From assembly GCA_023389895.1 (NCBI GenBank), contig JAEWDX010000173.1:1-10912 (forward strand): a stretch of DNA of 10,912 bases, given 5' to 3'. Source of the DNA: Bacillota bacterium. GTDB lineage: Bacteria; Bacillota; Bacilli; Bacillales; Cytobacillaceae. Within the stretch, counting starts at the first letter, position 1; each line of letters starts with the position of its first letter. A program made the position numbers and the translations under genes. The notes beneath the pieces are model-generated. The model did not search any database and had not been told where the DNA came from. It saw only the letters and a program-made list of their open reading frames with translations. Shown here piece by piece: positions 1-6,469 of the stretch.

Positions 1-200
1 TGCCAGAAGCGAGAAATGTCTAAATGGCAGACAAAGGTTAGGCGTCCTAGTCAGGTGAAGTTGCAGGAAAAGAAAAACTTTGTCAACGCCACTTCGTTTT
101 CTCTAAAGGTGGAACTTTGGGAGGAGGTGGCGTTACAGGCGTGATTAATGAAGTTCCGTTTAAATAACAACTTGATATTATAACAAAAGTTGGTGCAATG
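1..200. other. Upstream non-coding segment with strong dyads; no recognised gene
   Basis: No gene is recognised here. One plus frame is open from the left edge to a TGA at 142-144 (47 codons) and another is open from 51 to a TAA at 165-167 with a glycine-rich end. Neither has an RBS or resembles a family I know, so a broken or partial gene tail cannot be excluded. The segment can instead fold as consecutive helices: TGCCA (1-5) with TGGCA (25-29), GACAAAG (30-36) with CTTTGTC (78-84), and an 11-bp stem of 85-95 with 124-134 containing one G-U pair. The last stem encloses a further helix of 101-108 with 115-123. In B. subtilis the genes upstream of queA are ruvA and ruvB; none of their sequence is visible here. 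No convincing promoter for queA is seen. Confidence 0.4.
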
Positions 201-1229
201 ATGAAAGTAGATATTTTTGATTTTAATTTACCAGAGGAATTAATTGCTCAAACTCCTCTTTCAGATAGGACAAGCAGCAGATTAATGGTGTTAAACAAAA
301 CAACAGGAACGATCGAGCATAAAACGTTTAAACAAATAAAGGATCATTTACATGCAGGCGATTGTCTTGTTTTGAATGATACGAAAGTAATGCCTGCAAG
401 GCTTTATGGAGAAAAAGAAAACACAGGAGCTAAAATTGAAGTCCTTTTATTGAAGCAGTTTGAGGGGGATAAATGGGAAACTCTCGTGAAACCCGCAAAG
501 AGAATTCAAATTGGGACAAAAATCCGCTTTGGCAATGGTGAATTAACGGCAACTTGTGTAGAAACAGCTGAACATGGGGGAAGAATGCTTGATTTTCAAT
601 ATGAGGGAATTTTTTACGAGGTATTGGATCAACTTGGAGAGATGCCGCTACCGCCATATATAAGAGAACAATTGGATGATCGGGATCGCTATCAGACTGT
701 TTTCGCCCGAGAAGTCGGTTCGGCTGCTGCTCCAACTGCCGGGCTGCATTTTACTGAACAATTATTAGATGAGATTCGTGCGTTAGGTGTGCATATTGCG
801 TTTATAACACTTCATGTTGGTCTTGGAACATTTAGACCTGTTAGTGTAGAAGATACGAATGAACATGAGATGCATAGTGAGTTTTATCAGATGACAGTAG
901 AAACGGCCGGCTTACTTAATCAGGTAAGGGAAAATGGTGGTCGCATCATTTCTGTTGGAACGACTTCGACGAGAACACTTGAAACAATAGCAACTGAGCA
1001 GGATGGTCGTTTCGCCTCGGCAAGCGGCTGGACAAATATCTTTATTTATCCAGGCTATGAATTTAAAGCAATTGATGGGATGGTTACGAATTTTCATTTG
1101 CCAAAATCTACGCTCATCATGCTTGTTAGTGCACTCGCTGGCAGAGAGAACGTTCTAAATGCATACAATGAAGCGGTTGAACAGAAATATCGTTTCTTTA
1201 GCTTTGGTGATGCAATGCTCATCCTATAA
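201..1229 (+). CDS. queA: S-adenosylmethionine:tRNA ribosyltransferase-isomerase QueA
   Basis: QueA transfers and isomerises the ribosyl moiety of S-adenosylmethionine onto 7-aminomethyl-7-deazaguanine in tRNA, forming epoxyqueuosine at wobble position 34. It is cytoplasmic. The start region MKVDIFDFNLPEELIAQ, the DTKVMPARLYG segment, GSAAAPTAGLHFT (about residues 173-185), LHVGLGTFRPV, GTTSTRTLET and TNFHLPKST (from about 296) are all QueA signatures. The length of 342 residues equals that of the B. subtilis protein. Two ATG codons are adjacent (198 and 201). I chose 201 because family members begin MKVD and because the weak GGTG Shine-Dalgarno at 192-195 lies only 2 nt from the first ATG. 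tgt follows 52 bp downstream with no terminator between, so they are probably co-transcribed. The gene is intact and the assignment secure. Confidence 0.97.
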   Translation: MKVDIFDFNLPEELIAQTPLSDRTSSRLMVLNKTTGTIEHKTFKQIKDHLHAGDCLVLNDTKVMPARLYGEKENTGAKIEVLLLKQFEGDKWETLVKPAKRIQIGTKIRFGNGELTATCVETAEHGGRMLDFQYEGIFYEVLDQLGEMPLPPYIREQLDDRDRYQTVFAREVGSAAAPTAGLHFTEQLLDEIRALGVHIAFITLHVGLGTFRPVSVEDTNEHEMHSEFYQMTVETAGLLNQVRENGGRIISVGTTSTRTLETIATEQDGRFASASGWTNIFIYPGYEFKAIDGMVTNFHLPKSTLIMLVSALAGRENVLNAYNEAVEQKYRFFSFGDAMLIL

Positions 1230-1281
1230 TGTATCGATTTTGCCTAAATGGTATATGGAATTTGGAAGGAGAAAAGCGAAA

Positions 1282-2421
1282 TTGACAGCAATTCGTTATG
1301 AATTAATTAAAACATGTAAGCAAACAGGTGCGAGGCTTGGGAGAGTTCATACCCCACATGGTTCATTCGAAACACCTGTTTTTATGCCAGTTGGGACAAT
1401 GGCTACTGTAAAGACGATGTCACCGGAGGATTTAAAGGAGCTCGGAGCGGGGATTATTTTAAGTAATACGTATCATCTTTGGCTCCGTCCAGGTCATGAT
1501 ATCATTAAAGAAGCTGGTGGCCTCCATAAATTTATGAATTGGGATCGAGCGATTTTGACAGATTCCGGTGGTTTTCAAGTATTTAGTTTAAGTGATTTTC
1601 GCAAAATAGAAGAGGAGGGCGTTCATTTTCGTAATCATTTAAACGGGGATAAATTATTTTTATCACCAGAAAAATCAATGGAAGTTCAAAATGCGCTTGG
1701 TTCAGATATTATGATGGCATTTGATGAATGTCCACCATATCCTGCATCGTTTGACTATATGAAGAACTCTGTTGAAAGAACATCACGCTGGGCTGAACGA
1801 TGTTTAACGGCTCATAATCGCCCGAAGGATCAAGGGTTATTTGGTATTGTTCAAGGCGGCGAGTATGAAGAGCTTCGTAAGCAAAGTGCGAGAGATCTCG
1901 TTTCACTTGATTTTCCTGGCTATGCAATCGGTGGTCTGTCAGTAGGGGAACCAAAGGATGTTATGAATCGTGTACTTGAATTTACGACTCCATTGCTGCC
2001 AACGAATAAGCCAAGATATTTAATGGGGGTTGGCTCTCCAGATTCATTGATTGATGGAGCAATTCGCGGAGTTGATATGTTTGATTGCGTGCTGCCGACA
2101 AGAATTGCACGCAATGGTACTTTAATGACGAGTGAAGGCCGTTTAGTTGTGAAAAATGCGAAATATGCGCGCGATTTTGGTCCAATTGATAAAAATTGCG
2201 ATTGCTATACATGTCGTAACTATAGTCGTGCCTATATCCGCCACTTAATTCGATGTGATGAAACATTCGGAATTCGACTTACAACTTACCATAATCTATA
2301 TTTTCTGCTAAAATTGATGGAAGAGGTCAGACAAGCGATCAGAGAAGATCGTCTTGGTGACTTTAGAGAAGAGTTTTTCGAACAATATGGGTTTAATAAG
2401 CCTAATGCGAAAAACTTTTAA
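1282..2421 (+). CDS. tgt: Queuine/preQ1 tRNA-guanine transglycosylase Tgt
   Basis: Tgt exchanges guanine-34 of GU(N)-anticodon tRNAs for the preQ1 base, the step before QueA acts. The start is a TTG at 1282 preceded by AAGGAG at 1266-1271 with a 10-nt spacer. It gives 379 residues, against 381 in B. subtilis. The in-frame ATGs at 1159 and 1255 would overlap queA or consume the RBS. Visible signatures are VHTPHGSFETPVFMPVGT near the N-terminus, DSGGFQVFSLS with catalytic Asp94, FGIVQGGEY, GGLSVGEPK, and FDCVLPTRIARNGT with the nucleophile Asp268. The zinc site is Cys306, Cys308 and Cys311 with His337, matching the family CxCxxC plus distant His. The C-terminus ends NKPNAKNF as in Bacillus homologues. 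It is downstream of queA in an apparent operon. Confidence 0.97.
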   Translation: MTAIRYELIKTCKQTGARLGRVHTPHGSFETPVFMPVGTMATVKTMSPEDLKELGAGIILSNTYHLWLRPGHDIIKEAGGLHKFMNWDRAILTDSGGFQVFSLSDFRKIEEEGVHFRNHLNGDKLFLSPEKSMEVQNALGSDIMMAFDECPPYPASFDYMKNSVERTSRWAERCLTAHNRPKDQGLFGIVQGGEYEELRKQSARDLVSLDFPGYAIGGLSVGEPKDVMNRVLEFTTPLLPTNKPRYLMGVGSPDSLIDGAIRGVDMFDCVLPTRIARNGTLMTSEGRLVVKNAKYARDFGPIDKNCDCYTCRNYSRAYIRHLIRCDETFGIRLTTYHNLYFLLKLMEEVRQAIREDRLGDFREEFFEQYGFNKPNAKNF

Positions 2422-2460
2422 AGCCCTAGCATCTAAACGGTAGGGAAAAAATTGATTGAT

Positions 2461-2495
2461 GATTGTTTAATAACGATAACAATCACAAGTTTTTT
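2461..2495 (+). terminator. Weak hairpin with T-run between tgt and yajC
   Basis: GATTGTT (2461-2467) can pair with AACAATC (2478-2484) around a 10-nt loop, and a run of six T follows at 2490-2495 after a 5-nt gap. The stem is AT-rich and the gap is long for an intrinsic terminator, so at most it attenuates readthrough from tgt into yajC. It ends about 30 nt before the yajC start. Confidence 0.25.
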
Positions 2496-2526
2496 CACAA
2501 AGCAAAATAAGAAGGGAGTGAAAGCA

Positions 2527-2811
2527 ATGGAGATGATCGGTACAATAGGACCACTGTTATTAATGTTTGTTTTATTCTATTTTTTACTTATTCGTCCGCA
2601 ACAGAAACGTCAAAAGGCGGTTCAACAGATGCAGACCGACTTGAAAAAAGGGGATAAAATCATAACAATTGGAGGACTTCACGGCTTTATCGACGCGATT
2701 GATGAAGGCAAGGTTGTCATTAAGTGTGGAGATGGAAGTCGTCTTACATATGACCGCAATGCCATTCGTGAAGTAGTAGAAGCAGCAGCGGGAGATATGC
2801 TTTCAAAGTAA
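2527..2811 (+). CDS. yajC: Preprotein translocase accessory subunit YajC (YrbF)
   Basis: This 94-residue protein is YajC, a small single-pass membrane protein that associates with SecDF and SecYEG during protein export. One hydrophobic segment covers about residues 4-22. It is followed by the family hallmark LIRPQQKRQKAVQQMQ and then GDKIITIGGLHGFIDAIDE, a compact cytoplasmic domain. The ATG at 2527 has GGGAGTG at 2514-2520 with suitable spacing. An in-frame TTG at 2452 has no RBS and would add 25 residues absent from relatives. The queA-tgt-yajC order is common in bacteria. In many of them secD and secF follow directly, but here secDF lies 3.7 kb downstream, beyond genes read from both strands. 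Transcription ends at the hairpin from 2825. Confidence 0.96.
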   Translation: MEMIGTIGPLLLMFVLFYFLLIRPQQKRQKAVQQMQTDLKKGDKIITIGGLHGFIDAIDEGKVVIKCGDGSRLTYDRNAIREVVEAAAGDMLSK

Positions 2812-2824
2812 TTAATTATTGCTG

Positions 2825-2907
2825 AAAAAGCCTGTGAGGGTTTGCGAGTAGGAATTTGATCTGTTTAACCGATCAAATTCTGAAAATATGCTTCACAGGC
2901 TTTTTTT
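2825..2907. terminator. Bidirectional terminator with a nested inner dyad
   Basis: The outer arms are AAAAAGCCTGTGAgg (2825-2839) and cttCACAGGCTTTTT (2891-2905), with a T-run at 2901-2907 for the plus strand and A's at 2825-2829 acting as the T-run for the minus strand. The loop holds a second perfect 10-bp inverted repeat, GAATTTGATC (2852-2861) and GATCAAATTC (2871-2880), with a 9-nt loop. It lies between the convergent stops of yajC (2811) and the TIGR04086 gene (2910) and can serve both. Confidence 0.88.
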
Positions 2908-2909
2908 GT

Positions 2910-3302
2910 TTAAGCTGGTCTGGACTTGCTATTGGACATATTTACGCCAAGTATTCCACCCATCATCGCTGTAAGGATATAGCAGGAATGATAAATAATT
3001 TGCTCAAGATCAAATAAGCGATCAAACCCTAAATATTGAAAGAGAAAAATGATGAGAGAATAAAAAAAGCCTGTTAATCCCCCAAGTAGCCACCCTTTTA
3101 CTTTTCCTTTTCCACCTGAAATAAAACCGCCGATAAAAAGTGAAATAAAGGAAATCGCTGTTATGACATAGTGTAAAGATGATTCCTGAAGAGTTGTGAA
3201 CTTGAGTAATAAAGAAAAGATGATGCTGCTAATAATGGCCAGTATAAAGATGGTAATAATCCCATAAAGGACTCCACCACCGACATTTTTATGTTCTTCG
3301 AT
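2910..3302 (-). CDS. yrzE: TIGR04086 family membrane protein (YrzE-like), probable AUC start
   Basis: This is a small polytopic membrane protein of unknown function. Four hydrophobic segments are visible in the 130-residue product: about residues 10-35, 43-60, a segment rich in GWLLGG, and YFQ/ILTAMMGGILGV near the C-terminus. The segments ISLFIGGFISGGKGKVKGW and LFQYLGFDRLFDLEQIIYH match my memory of the TIGR04086 family. The start is odd. No ATG, GTG or TTG lies in frame near the conserved beginning, but a strong AAGGAG with a 9-nt spacer precedes an ATC at 3302-3300, giving a product beginning (M)EEHKNVGGGVLYG. In-frame ATGs upstream (3377, 3455) give longer products with a charged extension and poor RBS. 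The frame is otherwise intact. It converges on yajC. The family call is fairly sure, the start is not. Confidence 0.8.
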   Translation of the reverse strand: MEEHKNVGGGVLYGIITIFILAIISSIIFSLLLKFTTLQESSLHYVITAISFISLFIGGFISGGKGKVKGWLLGGLTGFFYSLIIFLFQYLGFDRLFDLEQIIYHSCYILTAMMGGILGVNMSNSKSRPA

Positions 3303-3520
3303 CTTACCCCTCTCCTTCCTTTTCTTTGCATATATGCAGCCAGTTTGTTTAAACTGTCTGTTCCTTAGTACAAGCATATTCATAAAATCCAAAAATAGAA
3401 TCCAAACATACATGTTTCCTTCGTTCAATGCGCACAATAAAGGGCGAATAAACAATTCGAAGAAGAAAGATATTTTAATATCAATAAAATAACGAAATAT
3501 TAGAAAAATAAGGAGAAAAA

Positions 3521-4171
3521 ATGGAAAATTATTTAACGATTATATTTCGGACTATTTTTTTATATGTATTAATTTTATCTGTGTTAAGAATTATGGGAAA
3601 AAAGGAAATGGGGCAGCTAAGCGTCATCGATTTCGTTGTCTCAATTATGATGGCCGAAATGGCGGTAATTGCAATCGAAAAGCCAAGATCACAATTGTTT
3701 GCAAATGTTCTTCCCATTTTATTATTGATGATTATTCAAATTACACTCGCCTATGCTACGCTAAAAAGTAAGAAGTTTCGTGATTTAGTAGATGGGAAGC
3801 CGACGATTATTATTAATCGGGGAAAAATTGATGAGGAAGCGATGAGAAAGCATCGCTACAATTTTGATGATTTATTGCTTCAATTGAGAGGAAAGGATAT
3901 AAGAAATATTTCAGATGTTGAGTTTGCGATTTTAGAAACGACAGGAGAATTATCGGTAATAGAAAAGGAAAAAAAGAAGTCGGGAAATTTAACCATTCCC
4001 CTTATCCTTGATGGAATCATTCAGGAAACCAACTTAAAAAAAATGGATAAAACAAATTTCTGGCTACGTCAGCAGCTTCGGAAAAGAGGCTATAATGATA
4101 TTCAAAAGATTTCCTTTTGTAGCTTTGAAAATGGCCAATTTTTTATTGATATTCATGATGAAAAAAAGTAA
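3521..4171 (+). CDS. yrbG: DUF421 domain membrane protein (YrbG/YetF-like)
   Basis: This 216-residue DUF421 (YetF family) membrane protein corresponds to B. subtilis YrbG by sequence style and position. Three transmembrane segments are visible at about residues 6-26, 36-54 and 60-79. The loop LRIMGKKEMGQLSVIDFVVS is the most recognisable family signature. The cytoplasmic C-terminal part has the pattern DGKPTIIINRGKID, HRYNFDDLLLQLRGK and FAILETTGELSVI. A weaker second copy of the hydrophobic-strand pattern, IPLILDGIIQETNL, comes later. The biochemical role is unknown; some DUF421 proteins occur in spore-membrane operons of Bacillaceae. ATG 3521 follows AAGGAG (3510-3515) at 5 nt. The gene runs toward spoVB, leaving a convergent gap of 151 bp. 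No clear sigma-A promoter is visible in 3303-3520. Confidence 0.92.
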   Translation: MENYLTIIFRTIFLYVLILSVLRIMGKKEMGQLSVIDFVVSIMMAEMAVIAIEKPRSQLFANVLPILLLMIIQITLAYATLKSKKFRDLVDGKPTIIINRGKIDEEAMRKHRYNFDDLLLQLRGKDIRNISDVEFAILETTGELSVIEKEKKKSGNLTIPLILDGIIQETNLKKMDKTNFWLRQQLRKRGYNDIQKISFCSFENGQFFIDIHDEKK

Positions 4172-4184
4172 GAGTCAAGCCAAT

Positions 4185-4218
4185 CCTCTCAGAAAGTAAA
4201 GAGCACTTTCCCAAGAGG
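4185..4218. other. Imperfect hairpin after the DUF421 gene
   Basis: CCTCT (4185-4189) pairs with AGAGG (4214-4218), and GAAAGT (4192-4197) with ACTTTC (4205-4210), separated by a small internal loop. This makes an 11-bp stem just after the DUF421 stop at 4171. No T-run follows on either strand, so it is not a classical intrinsic terminator. It may stabilise mRNA ends between the two convergent genes. Confidence 0.35.
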
Positions 4219-4277
4219 CCTGTCTTGTGTTTGTCGGGGGTGAGCACTAAGGAAAACTTCTACGAATAATTATCGCA

Positions 4278-4303
4278 GGAACAATCTGCTTTTTGATTGT
4301 TCC
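4278..4303 (-). terminator. Hairpin downstream of spoVB, possible weak terminator
   Basis: A perfect 9-bp stem GGAACAATC (4278-4286) with GATTGTTCC (4295-4303) surrounds an 8-nt loop. It lies 19 nt beyond the spoVB stop in the direction of spoVB transcription. Only a broken T-rich stretch follows on the minus strand and none on the plus strand, so termination efficiency is uncertain. The remainder of 4172-4322 shows no gene. Confidence 0.4.
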
Positions 4304-4322
4304 GAAGGCGCTTTCACTTTTC

Positions 4323-5885
4323 CTATCTGAAAGTAAATTTGGATAATGGTTTGCCGATGAAAGGAATGCGTTTTAATTCTTCTTTTTTTATTAACCCTAA
4401 AAAGATTACGAGGATGAAATAGATGAGCATAATCGTTAGCGTAATCAATAAAACCTGAAAAACTATGTGAATATTGTTGTTTATTTTTTCTAAAAGCCAA
4501 TAGCCAGTGTAGCCAGCTATTCCCATGACAATAAAGGTTTTGACATAGTCTTGGATATGAAATGTGAAGGAGATTGCTTTCATAACTGTTGCAAAATGCA
4601 ACAAGGTGACAAGAACGAAGCCGACCAAAATCCCTAAGGCAACTCCATTAATACCAATTGCTGGCTGGCTTGCGAGAAAGAAAATAACTGCTGTTTTCAC
4701 AATGGCACCAATTAAACTGTTTATCATTGCGGCTCTTGCTAAATTCATCGCTTGAAGTGTAGCTTGCAATGGCCCTTGATAATAATGAAAAATAAAAAAT
4801 GGAGCCATTAATCTAATAAATGGCGCACCACTCGTTGAGCCGTACATAATTTGCATTAATTCCTCAGATAATACGTAGAGAAGAATGACCGCTAAACCTC
4901 CTGTCAAAAAAGTAAACCTGAGCGCTTGCTGGAGTCTATATTCAATTAAATTCCGTTCATTTCTTGAATTAGCCTCACTAATGGCTGGAACTAACGAGGT
5001 TGCTAATGAATTTGTAATAAAGGATGGCAGCATTAATAAAGGTAGGGCAAAGCCTGTTAACGCACCATATTGTTTAGTTGCCGCTATGGCAGCGACACCT
5101 GCAATGGCTAATGAATGAGAAACGACGATCGGTTCAAAAAACCATGCTAAAGAACCAATCATTCTACTTCCTGTGGTTGGGAGGGCGATACTCATTAACT
5201 CGTTAAATGTTGATTTACCTGATTTTACATATTGAAAAAAGTGCTTTCTTACTCTAAACTTTTTTTTCATCTTAAAGGTTGCTAATAAAAATAGTAATGA
5301 TGCCATTTCACCAATTACAGCTGCAAACATTGCTCCAGCGGCTGCATATTCGATTCCAAATGGTAGAAATGCTTTCGTCATCACAGCGATTAACGATATG
5401 CGCACAATTTGCTCGATAACTTGTGAAGCCGCTGCTGGCTTCATATTTTGTCTACCTTGGAAATAGCCTCTTATGACAGAAGAGATGGCAATAATCGGGA
5501 CGATTGGTGCAATCGCGAGCAATGGCAAAAGTGTACGAGAATCAGTGAATAAGGTTTTTGAAAGATAGGGCGCAAGCATCAATAATGCCGGGGTGAAAAT
5601 AGCAGAAAGGGAAATTGTTATCGCAAGAGAAACAACGAGAATTTTTTTGATTTTTTTCATATTTCCTTGTGCTTCTGCTTCGGCAATATTTTTTGAAATT
5701 GCGACAGGTAGACCAAGTTGAGTGATTGTTACAACAAGAATAAGTGTAGGGTATGCCATCATGTATAGACCGACGCCTTCCTCTCCAATAAACCGCGCAA
5801 TGACTATCCGATTTATAAATCCAAGCACCCTCGTAATAAGTCCGGCTATAAGCAGGATCATTGTTCCTTTTAAAAACTTAGACAT
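4323..5885 (-). CDS. spoVB: Stage V sporulation protein B, MOP-family flippase-like transporter
   Basis: SpoVB is a multi-pass membrane protein of the MOP (MATE/MurJ-like polysaccharide exporter) superfamily. In B. subtilis it is needed in the mother cell for spore cortex synthesis and is thought to move lipid-linked peptidoglycan precursors. The product has 520 residues, close to 518 in B. subtilis. It is hydrophobic along its whole length, with about 14 segments. The N-terminus MSKFLKGTMILLIAGLITRV followed by LGFINRIVIARFIGEEGVGLY, and the segment QLGLPVAISKNIAEAEAQGN, are typical. PLLMLPSFITNSLATSLVPAISEA in the middle is a conserved gating-region stretch of the family. ATG 5885 follows a GGGAG RBS at 5 nt. 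It is transcribed away from comN, with a sigma-E-like promoter proposed upstream. Paralogues such as YtgP, YabM or YkvU are the alternatives; the neighbourhood favours SpoVB. Confidence 0.93.
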   Translation of the reverse strand: MSKFLKGTMILLIAGLITRVLGFINRIVIARFIGEEGVGLYMMAYPTLILVVTITQLGLPVAISKNIAEAEAQGNMKKIKKILVVSLAITISLSAIFTPALLMLAPYLSKTLFTDSRTLLPLLAIAPIVPIIAISSVIRGYFQGRQNMKPAAASQVIEQIVRISLIAVMTKAFLPFGIEYAAAGAMFAAVIGEMASLLFLLATFKMKKKFRVRKHFFQYVKSGKSTFNELMSIALPTTGSRMIGSLAWFFEPIVVSHSLAIAGVAAIAATKQYGALTGFALPLLMLPSFITNSLATSLVPAISEANSRNERNLIEYRLQQALRFTFLTGGLAVILLYVLSEELMQIMYGSTSGAPFIRLMAPFFIFHYYQGPLQATLQAMNLARAAMINSLIGAIVKTAVIFFLASQPAIGINGVALGILVGFVLVTLLHFATVMKAISFTFHIQDYVKTFIVMGIAGYTGYWLLEKINNNIHIVFQVLLITLTIMLIYFILVIFLGLIKKEELKRIPFIGKPLSKFTFR

Positions 5886-5929
5886 TTTGCTCCCTGCCTT
5901 CTCAAAATAGGTGTGATCATATACAATTA

Positions 5930-5959
5930 ACTATATGCAATAAGGTGGACAAAGAATGC
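5930..5959 (-). promoter_or_regulatory. Candidate sigma-E-type promoter for spoVB
   Basis: On the minus strand, CATATAGT (5937-5930) matches the sigma-E -10 consensus CATACAMT, with Y allowed at position five, at seven of eight positions. GCATTCT (5959-5953), 15 bp upstream, is a partial -35 match. The predicted start is about 38 nt before the spoVB ATG. spoVB is a mother-cell sigma-E gene in B. subtilis, which supports the reading, but the motif is degenerate and the region AT-rich. Confidence 0.4.
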
Positions 5960-6014
5960 CAAGCATTTCTAAATGAAGTTAATTATTTTTTCCTAGAACA
6001 GGGAGGCTTTTGTT

Positions 6015-6311
6015 ATGGAGACAAGCCATATAAATGATGATGTACGGAGAGAGGTACAGCTCGTTCTGCAAAGCAAGCTGGAGGAATTTTCACTGTTAGG
6101 ATACGAGCAAGTGTCAGAGAATGAGCTTTGGAATTTTTTACTTCAAAAAAAATGGAGGAAAATAAGTGAAACGAAGTTAATTCACGAAATTGTTGCAGAT
6201 ATTATGTCTATTAAGGTCGGTGAGTTCTTTAATTATGCAACAATTGAAGCGTTTAAAGAGGCAGAGTTCTCCTTTGATGATGAAGCTGAGCTTCGTGAGC
6301 TTTTAAAATAA
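6015..6311 (+). CDS. comN: Post-transcriptional regulator ComN (YrzD)
   Basis: The 98-residue product matches ComN in length and style. In B. subtilis ComN acts post-transcriptionally on comE operon mRNA and, through DivIVA, helps place that mRNA at septa and poles, affecting competence. The protein is small, acidic and soluble with no membrane segment. Visible parts are an N-terminal helix (DDVRREVQLVLQSKLEEFSLLGY), the central ELWNFLLQKKWRK segment and LIHEIVADIMSIKVGEFFNYAT in the C-terminal half. ATG 6015 has GGGAGG at 6001-6006 with an 8-nt spacer. It is divergent from spoVB and 158 bp upstream of secDF, which has its own promoter. No clear terminator follows. Its own promoter is unclear; TGGACA at 5946 with a poor -10 is the best candidate. 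Confidence 0.9.
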   Translation: METSHINDDVRREVQLVLQSKLEEFSLLGYEQVSENELWNFLLQKKWRKISETKLIHEIVADIMSIKVGEFFNYATIEAFKEAEFSFDDEAELRELLK

Positions 6312-6385
6312 TCTCGTCTTTTTAATGATTACATATAAAGTGCTAGTTCATTCTCTCATTTCCAACAATCTCATTTTTAGAATAA

Positions 6386-6414
6386 TTGACAGCTTTTCTA
6401 AACTGTTTCATAAT
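6386..6414 (+). promoter_or_regulatory. Sigma-A promoter for secDF
   Basis: A perfect TTGACA (6386-6391) is followed after exactly 17 bp by CATAAT (6409-6414), five of six matches to the -10 consensus. The expected start is near 6421, giving a leader of about 48 nt before the secDF ATG. This uncouples secDF from comN. Confidence 0.8.
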
Positions 6415-6469
6415 GAATAATGTTAATTCTGTTCGAACTCTGTTTTGAATTAAGGAGGATTTTTACATA

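Noticed and set aside
105..118. Possible T-box sequence (AAGGTGGAACTTTG) upstream of queA
   Set aside because: It matches the T-box consensus only partly, lacks the ACCGCG end, no terminator with a T-run follows, and queA is not a usual T-box target.
1..200. preQ1 riboswitch controlling the queuosine genes
   Set aside because: The short preQ1-I hairpin-plus-A-rich-tail pattern is not visible, and the helices seen do not match that fold.
1159..1281. Longer tgt start overlapping the end of queA
   Set aside because: The extra residues have no family resemblance, the upstream ATGs lack an RBS, and TTG 1282 has a well-placed AAGGAG.
2424..2445. CCCTA/TAGGG hairpin after tgt as a terminator
   Set aside because: The stem is only 5 bp with a 12-nt loop, and it is followed by A's rather than T's on the plus strand.
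2452..2526. Longer yajC from TTG 2452
   Set aside because: There is no RBS, it adds residues not found in YajC, and it covers a hairpin; ATG 2527 has a good RBS.
4885..5118. Plus-strand reading frames inside spoVB
   Set aside because: They are antisense shadows of a long, clearly homologous membrane protein gene, with no RBS or family resemblance.
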